Assembly: GCF_001641085.1 (NCBI RefSeq)
Contig: NZ_LXIE01000001.1
Coordinates: forward strand, 186,001 to 250,000
Origin: Aequorivita soesokkakensis
GTDB lineage: Bacteria > Bacteroidota > Bacteroidia > Flavobacteriales > Flavobacteriaceae
DNA length: 64,000 nucleotides
Reading direction: 5' to 3'
Of the stretch, positions 60,263 to 64,000 are shown in pieces. The translations under genes and the position numbers were made by a program. The first letter of the stretch is position 1. Each line of letters opens with the position of its first letter. The notes under the pieces are model-generated. The model saw nothing but the letters and a program-made list of their open reading frames with translations, was not told the DNA's origin and searched no databases.

Positions 60263-60862
60263 TTACGAAAGATCGCTACTAATCAATTTCAAAAATTCAT
60301 TTCGCGTTTCAATTGCCTCAAACTGACCGCGGAAACCCGAAGTTGTGGTAACACTGTTCTGTTTCTGCACGCCACGCATCATCATGCACATATGCGAGGC
60401 TTCAATAACAACGGCAACACCTTTCGGTTTCAACGTATTGTTTATACACTCCAAAATATCGTGGGTAAGCCTTTCCTGCACTTGCAATCTTCTTGCAAAA
60501 ACATCAACAATGCGCGGAATTTTACTCAACCCCACAATATAACCGTCCGGAATATAAGCAACATGGGCTTTTCCAAAAAAAGGCAAAATATGATGTTCAC
60601 ACAAAGAATAAAGTTCAATATCCTTTATAATTACCATATCGTGATAGGCTTCCGCGAACATCGCACTTTTCAAAATTTCAGCGGGATCCTGGCAATTACC
60701 AGAAGTTAAAAACTGCATTGCCTTTGCAGCTCTTTCGGGAGTTTTAAGTAATCCTTCACGGGAAACTTCCTCGCCTATTCCACTTAAAATTTTGCTGTAG
60801 TTTTCAATTAAATTGTCAGTTACAGGCTGGTCGTATTCTTCAAAATATCTATATGACGACAT
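60263..60862 (-). CDS. folE: GTP cyclohydrolase I
   Basis: FolE converts GTP to dihydroneopterin triphosphate, the first step to folate and tetrahydropterins. From the ATG at 60862 it has 199 residues. Zinc and substrate residues are visible: [23 protein letters not shown] near 98-120 (Cys and His ligands), [20 protein letters not shown] near 125-144, and the second Cys in [16 protein letters not shown] near 164-179. A frame upstream to 60901 includes the -7 box, so the longer start is rejected. It relates functionally to phhB earlier in the window through pterin metabolism. Confidence 0.96.
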   Translation of the reverse strand: MSSYRYFEEYDQPVTDNLIENYSKILSGIGEEVSREGLLKTPERAAKAMQFLTSGNCQDPAEILKSAMFAEAYHDMVIIKDIELYSLCEHHILPFFGKAHVAYIPDGYIVGLSKIPRIVDVFARRLQVQERLTHDILECINNTLKPKGVAVVIEASHMCMMMRGVQKQNSVTTTSGFRGQFEAIETRNEFLKLISSDLS

Positions 60863-60888
60863 CTTTTTTCTGTTTAAGAATTGGATTT

Positions 60889-60896
60889 CAAAAATA
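60889..60896 (-). promoter_or_regulatory. -7 element of folE
   Basis: TATTTTTG on the minus strand matches TAnnTTTG, 26 bases before the folE ATG at 60862. Confidence 0.65.
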
Positions 60897-60935
60897 AACA
60901 CATAATTCCGAATAAGAACAATATAACCAATTGGA

Positions 60936-60966
60936 TTGCATTATAGCGCTATAAATAGTACTTTCA
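60936..60966 (+). promoter_or_regulatory. Promoter of lolD with embedded 14-base palindrome
   Basis: TTG (60936-60938) and TACTTTCA (60959-60966, a near match to TAnnTTTG) are 20 bases apart. Between them TTATAGCGCTATAA (60941-60954) is a perfect palindrome, exactly where a repressor would block RNA polymerase. The divergent folE promoter lies 45 bases away. Confidence 0.55.
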
Positions 60967-60983
60967 CGCTTTAAAATTTCGCT

Positions 60984-61643
60984 ATGATCGAGGCCCAAAA
61001 TATCCACAAATATTACGACAATCTCCACGTTTTGAAAGGAGTTGACCTTCATATTAAAAAAAGTGAAATTGTCTCTATTGTTGGGGCTTCGGGCGCGGGT
61101 AAAACTACGCTACTCCAAATATTGGGCACATTGGATTCGCTTCACGACAGCAAAAGCAAACTGGAAATAAACGGAGTAAATATTGGTTCCCTTTCGGGTA
61201 AAAAGTTGGCGCAATTCAGAAATGAAAATTTGGGGTTTATTTTTCAGTTCCATCAATTATTACCTGAATTTACTGCGCTTGAAAATGTTTGTATTCCAGC
61301 CTTTATAAAAAATACACCCAAAAACGAGGCTGTTAAAAAAGCGAAAGAATTACTTTCCTTTTTAGGCCTTTCACACCGTGAGGACCACAAACCCAATGAA
61401 CTTTCCGGAGGGGAACAGCAACGTGTGGCTGTGGCTCGGGCTTTAATAAACAATCCCGCAATCATTCTCGCGGACGAGCCAAGCGGAAATTTAGATACCG
61501 AAAGCGCCGAAAACCTGCACAATTTGTTTTTTAAACTTCGGGATGAATTTGGACAAACCTTTGTAATTGTTACGCATAACGAAGAGCTTGCAAATATGGC
61601 TGACCGAAAGTTGGTGATGCAGGATGGTGTTATTATCAATTAA
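60984..61643 (+). CDS. lolD: ABC transporter ATP-binding protein, LolD/MacB-like
   Basis: A 219-residue ATPase with Walker [16 protein letters not shown] near 35-49, Q-loop [18 protein letters not shown], signature [16 protein letters not shown] near 137-152, Walker [12 protein letters not shown] and the switch His in [11 protein letters not shown]. The [11 protein letters not shown] segment is the hallmark of the LolD/FtsE/MacB group; LolD powers lipoprotein release from the inner membrane. The partner permease LolC/E is not in the window, so the assignment to lipoprotein sorting is by family only. A palindrome sits within its promoter. Confidence 0.88.
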   Translation: MIEAQNIHKYYDNLHVLKGVDLHIKKSEIVSIVGASGAGKTTLLQILGTLDSLHDSKSKLEINGVNIGSLSGKKLAQFRNENLGFIFQFHQLLPEFTALENVCIPAFIKNTPKNEAVKKAKELLSFLGLSHREDHKPNELSGGEQQRVAVARALINNPAIILADEPSGNLDTESAENLHNLFFKLRDEFGQTFVIVTHNEELANMADRKLVMQDGVIIN

Positions 61644-61687
61644 ATTTTAATTAAATCTCAAATACCGAATTTCAAAAATTCACTCTT

Positions 61688-62452
61688 ATGAAGAAAAGTG
61701 AATTAAAATCATTTCTCGACGAAAAGGTAAATATTTACAACCACCCCAATTTTATTGAAAGCGATCCCATTCAAATTCCACATCTTTTCACATTAAAGGA
61801 AGATATAGAAATTGCTGGGTTCCTCGTAGCAACCATTGCTTGGGGAAACCGAAAAAGCATCATAAACAACGGGCATCGCTTGATGGAAATGATGGGCAAT
61901 TCGCCTTATGATTTTGTTATGAATTTTTCAGAAAAGAATTCTGGGTCGCTTTCACCCTTTGTACATAGAACTTTTAATAATGAAGATCTTTTTTATTTTT
62001 TCAAAGCACTTCAAAACATCTATAAAAATCACGGGGGTTTGGAAGCTGTTTTTTCCAAATATGCTGAAAAGACCACATTGCAACCTGCAATCCATCATTT
62101 CAAAAAAAGTTTTTTTGAACTGCCGCATCTTCCAAGGACCCAAAAACATATAAGCGATCCACTTAAAAATTCCGCAGCAAAAAGAATAAATATGTTTCTC
62201 CGCTGGATGGTCCGCAATGATAAAGCGGGCGTTGATTTCGGGATTTGGAAAACCATTTCCCCTGCCCAACTTTCGTGTCCGTTGGATGTGCACAGCGGTA
62301 ATGTAGCGAGAAAATTAAACCTTTTAAATCGCAAACAAAATGATGGAAAAGCATTGGCAGAGTTGGATTTTTCCCTTAGAAAACTTGATAGTGCTGACCC
62401 TGTTAAATATGATTTTGCACTTTTCGGCTTAGGGGTATTTGAAAAATTTTAA
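61688..62452 (+). CDS. TIGR02757 family protein
   Basis: A 254-residue protein that matches the TIGR02757 pattern: EIAGFLVATIAWGNRKSIINNGHRLMEMMG near 38-67, VHRTFNNEDLFYFFKAL, KRINMFLRWMVRNDKAGVDFG near 165-185, LDVHSGNVARKLNLL, and a C-terminal PVKYDFALFGLGVFEKF. Parts of it resemble helix-hairpin-helix DNA glycosylases of the endonuclease III type, mainly in the C-terminal LSCPLDVHSGNVARK region, but no catalytic Lys is evident and the function is unknown. It follows lolD after 44 bases. Confidence 0.9.
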   Translation: MKKSELKSFLDEKVNIYNHPNFIESDPIQIPHLFTLKEDIEIAGFLVATIAWGNRKSIINNGHRLMEMMGNSPYDFVMNFSEKNSGSLSPFVHRTFNNEDLFYFFKALQNIYKNHGGLEAVFSKYAEKTTLQPAIHHFKKSFFELPHLPRTQKHISDPLKNSAAKRINMFLRWMVRNDKAGVDFGIWKTISPAQLSCPLDVHSGNVARKLNLLNRKQNDGKALAELDFSLRKLDSADPVKYDFALFGLGVFEKF

Positions 62453-62568
62453 ATTTATTTTTTTAATTTTTTATAATATTTTTTAAGATGAAACAAGTTT
62501 TTATAAAATGTTGTACATTTACTTTCAATCCTTAAACAATTATGTTTTATAAAGGATTAAAAAAAATT

Positions 62569-62573
62569 AGGAG
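62569..62573 (+). promoter_or_regulatory. Shine-Dalgarno-like AGGAG before the GAF kinase
   Basis: AGGAG lies 8 bases before the TTG start codon at 62582. Classical ribosome binding sites are rare in this window, and here one accompanies a weak start codon, supporting the TTG. Confidence 0.5.
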
Positions 62574-62581
62574 ATTTTACA

Positions 62582-63790
62582 TTGAAAATACCACAAATTC
62601 CTGCCTATGAACTGGAACGTCTCGCTGCAGTTCGGTCTTACAATTTGTTGGACACCTTGCCTGAAAAGGATTTTGACAACATAACTGCCCTCACGGCAAG
62701 CATTTGTGATGTTCCTATTGCCTTGGTAACATTGCTTGACGCTGACAGAAATTTTTTAAAATCACACTACGGAATTAATTTCAGTGAATCCCCACGAAAC
62801 ATTTCTTTCTGTGGGCATGCTATTTTGGATGAATCAAACATATTTATTGTTGAAGATGCCAGAAACGATCCACGTTTTCATGACAATCCGTTGGTAACCG
62901 AAATGCACGCTATATTTTATGCCGGCGTAAGGCTTGTAAATAGCGATGGTTACCCACTGGGCACTCTTTGTGTTTTTGACAAAAAGCCCCGAACCCTATC
63001 AAAACAACAAAAAACAGCGCTAACTGCATTGGCATATCAAGTTGTAAATCTTTTTGAGGCCCGAAAGCGAAATAGAACATTAATGTCCGTACAACAAGAA
63101 TTGAAGGAAAAAAACGAAGAGCTCAAAAATTTTGCGGGAATTGTGTCTCACGATATGAAAATGCCGCTTGCCAATATGATTATCACCTCAGATATGCTCC
63201 GAAGTAAATACGGCTCATTGTTGGATGTTCAGGGCAAGCAATATTTAGATTATATAAAACAATCCTCCTTTACGTTAAGCGAATACATTACAGGCCTGTT
63301 GGAACATTATGAAAGCGATAAAACTGCTTCTTTAAATGGGGAGTCTTTTGACAGCCATGACCTGCTTGAAGATATAATTGAATTGTTAAACATCAATATT
63401 GATTGTGAAATAAACCTTCCGGAGGAAAATATAGAAATGCACGCAAACAAAGTAGCATTGGAGCAAATATTGCTCAATCTCATTGCAAATAGCTTAAAAT
63501 ATAACGATAAGAAAAAAATAAAAATTGATATTGCCTGTACTGAAGAAAATGGCTTTTATTATTTCAAAATTTCAGACAACGGAATTGGTATCCCAAAAGA
63601 TAAAATGGATCATATTTTTGACCTTTTTGCAACTACCGGAAAATTGGACAGAAACGGAAAAAAAGGAAATGGTATTGGTTTATCTACAGTAAAAAAACTT
63701 GTCAAAAAACTAAATGGCGAAATTACCGTTTCTTCTACTGTAGGGAAAGGCACCTCGTTTCAGTTTAATATTGAAAAGCTTAAGTGTTAA
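62582..63790 (+). CDS. GAF-domain sensor histidine kinase
   Basis: A 402-residue kinase beginning at TTG with an AGGAG upstream; a stop codon precedes in frame and no ATG is available. Residues 3-30 (YELERLAAVRSYNLLDTLPE, then KDFDNITALT) and 30-160 form a GAF domain with ISFCGHAIL and GYPLGTLCVFD motifs. A coiled linker leads to HisKA (FAGIVSHDMKMPLANMIIT, catalytic His near 195) and HATPase_c (LLNLIANSLKYNDKKKI, ISDNGIGIP, GNGIGLSTVKKLV near 365). There is no receiver or transmembrane segment, so it is cytoplasmic. A near-identical start of a second gene follows at 63879. Confidence 0.9.
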   Translation: MKIPQIPAYELERLAAVRSYNLLDTLPEKDFDNITALTASICDVPIALVTLLDADRNFLKSHYGINFSESPRNISFCGHAILDESNIFIVEDARNDPRFHDNPLVTEMHAIFYAGVRLVNSDGYPLGTLCVFDKKPRTLSKQQKTALTALAYQVVNLFEARKRNRTLMSVQQELKEKNEELKNFAGIVSHDMKMPLANMIITSDMLRSKYGSLLDVQGKQYLDYIKQSSFTLSEYITGLLEHYESDKTASLNGESFDSHDLLEDIIELLNINIDCEINLPEENIEMHANKVALEQILLNLIANSLKYNDKKKIKIDIACTEENGFYYFKISDNGIGIPKDKMDHIFDLFATTGKLDRNGKKGNGIGLSTVKKLVKKLNGEITVSSTVGKGTSFQFNIEKLKC

Positions 63791-63878
63791 TTTTCTTTAT
63801 TTCAATATTCCAAAAATAATTTCAATCCCCGCCCCTTTTCTATATGCACCTACGGTAAAAAATATTTGTACCCCTTTT

Positions 63879-64000
63879 ATGATTCCTCCAAAATTCCCTG
63901 ATAATGAAAAAGAAAGAATTGCTGAATTAAAAAAATATAATTTACTCGACACTCTTTCTGAAAATGATTTTGACAATATTACATCCCTAATAGCAGTAAT
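63879..64000 (+). CDS. Second GAF-domain protein, partial (cut by window end)
   Basis: An ATG at 63879 opens a frame that runs off the window. Its 40 residues include FPDNEKERIAELKKYNLLDT and LSENDFDNITSLIAV, matching the ELERLAAVRSYNLLDTLPEK and DFDNITALTAS of the upstream kinase, so it is a tandem paralogue, probably also a GAF sensor kinase. The A+T-rich gap of 88 bases between them contains AATATTTG, close to a -7 box, so it may have its own promoter. Confidence 0.8.
   Translation, partial: MIPPKFPDNEKERIAELKKYNLLDTLSENDFDNITSLIAV

Overview
The window is chromosomal DNA from a member of the Bacteroidota, most likely a marine-type Flavobacteriaceae; the genus cannot be fixed from the sequence alone. 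The signs are an A+T-rich composition, a Por-type (T9SS) sorting tail on one secreted protein, a lipoprotein with Asp-rich residues right after the lipobox Cys (SCSNDDD), TonB-dependent receptors with an N-terminal carboxypeptidase-regulatory-like domain, many genes without a Shine-Dalgarno sequence, and repeated promoter elements of the Bacteroidota form TAnnTTTG (-7) with TTG or TTTG 17-23 bases upstream. No transposase, prophage, integrase, tRNA or CRISPR array was found. The only gene-free stretch longer than 300 bases in protein terms holds the RNase P RNA gene.

Layout. 1-8.6 kb: a cut-off thioesterase, a DUF72 protein, two exported proteins, then gcvT-glsA-sugar epimerase-like-phhB. 8.7-15.2 kb: yebC, then a minus-strand block with a surface lipoprotein, an acyltransferase, a fused KdsB-KdnB protein for 8-amino-Kdo type lipid A core sugar, a DUF4126 membrane protein and a RecD/Dda-type helicase. 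15.3-25.3 kb: a DUF3822 and rsmD run, rnpB facing dnaX, miaE, a ClC channel and a set of small exported proteins. 25.3-34.5 kb, minus strand: ppx, ppk1, sixA (polyphosphate), pdxH, rnz, a small STAS-like protein, pyrB, pyrR, rpsA. 34.7-41.7 kb: a META/DUF4377 lipoprotein, parC and parE, and a GT-C glycosyltransferase lying between two copies of a 61-base direct repeat. 41.9-48.5 kb: cbpA-cbpM, a PAP2 phosphatase, ychF and a pair of alpha/beta hydrolases. 48.6-60.2 kb: two TonB-dependent receptors, ferredoxin, acyl-CoA reductase, serC-serA, and a four-gene run ending in a His/Cys-rich small protein before the second receptor. 60.2-64 kb: folE, divergent lolD, TIGR02757, and two tandem GAF sensor kinases, the second cut by the window end.

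Most genes are housekeeping and form short co-directional operons with 1-4 base overlaps. The points that stand out are the KdsB-KdnB fusion, a shared stem-and-box leader upstream of two unrelated envelope genes (1214-1302 and 57583-57669), a family of intergenic spacers built of 7-base words, a duplicated promoter-like segment flanking the glycosyltransferase gene, a DUF3822 gene whose conserved start is read without any ATG, GTG or TTG, and several promoter-position arguments that correct start codons.
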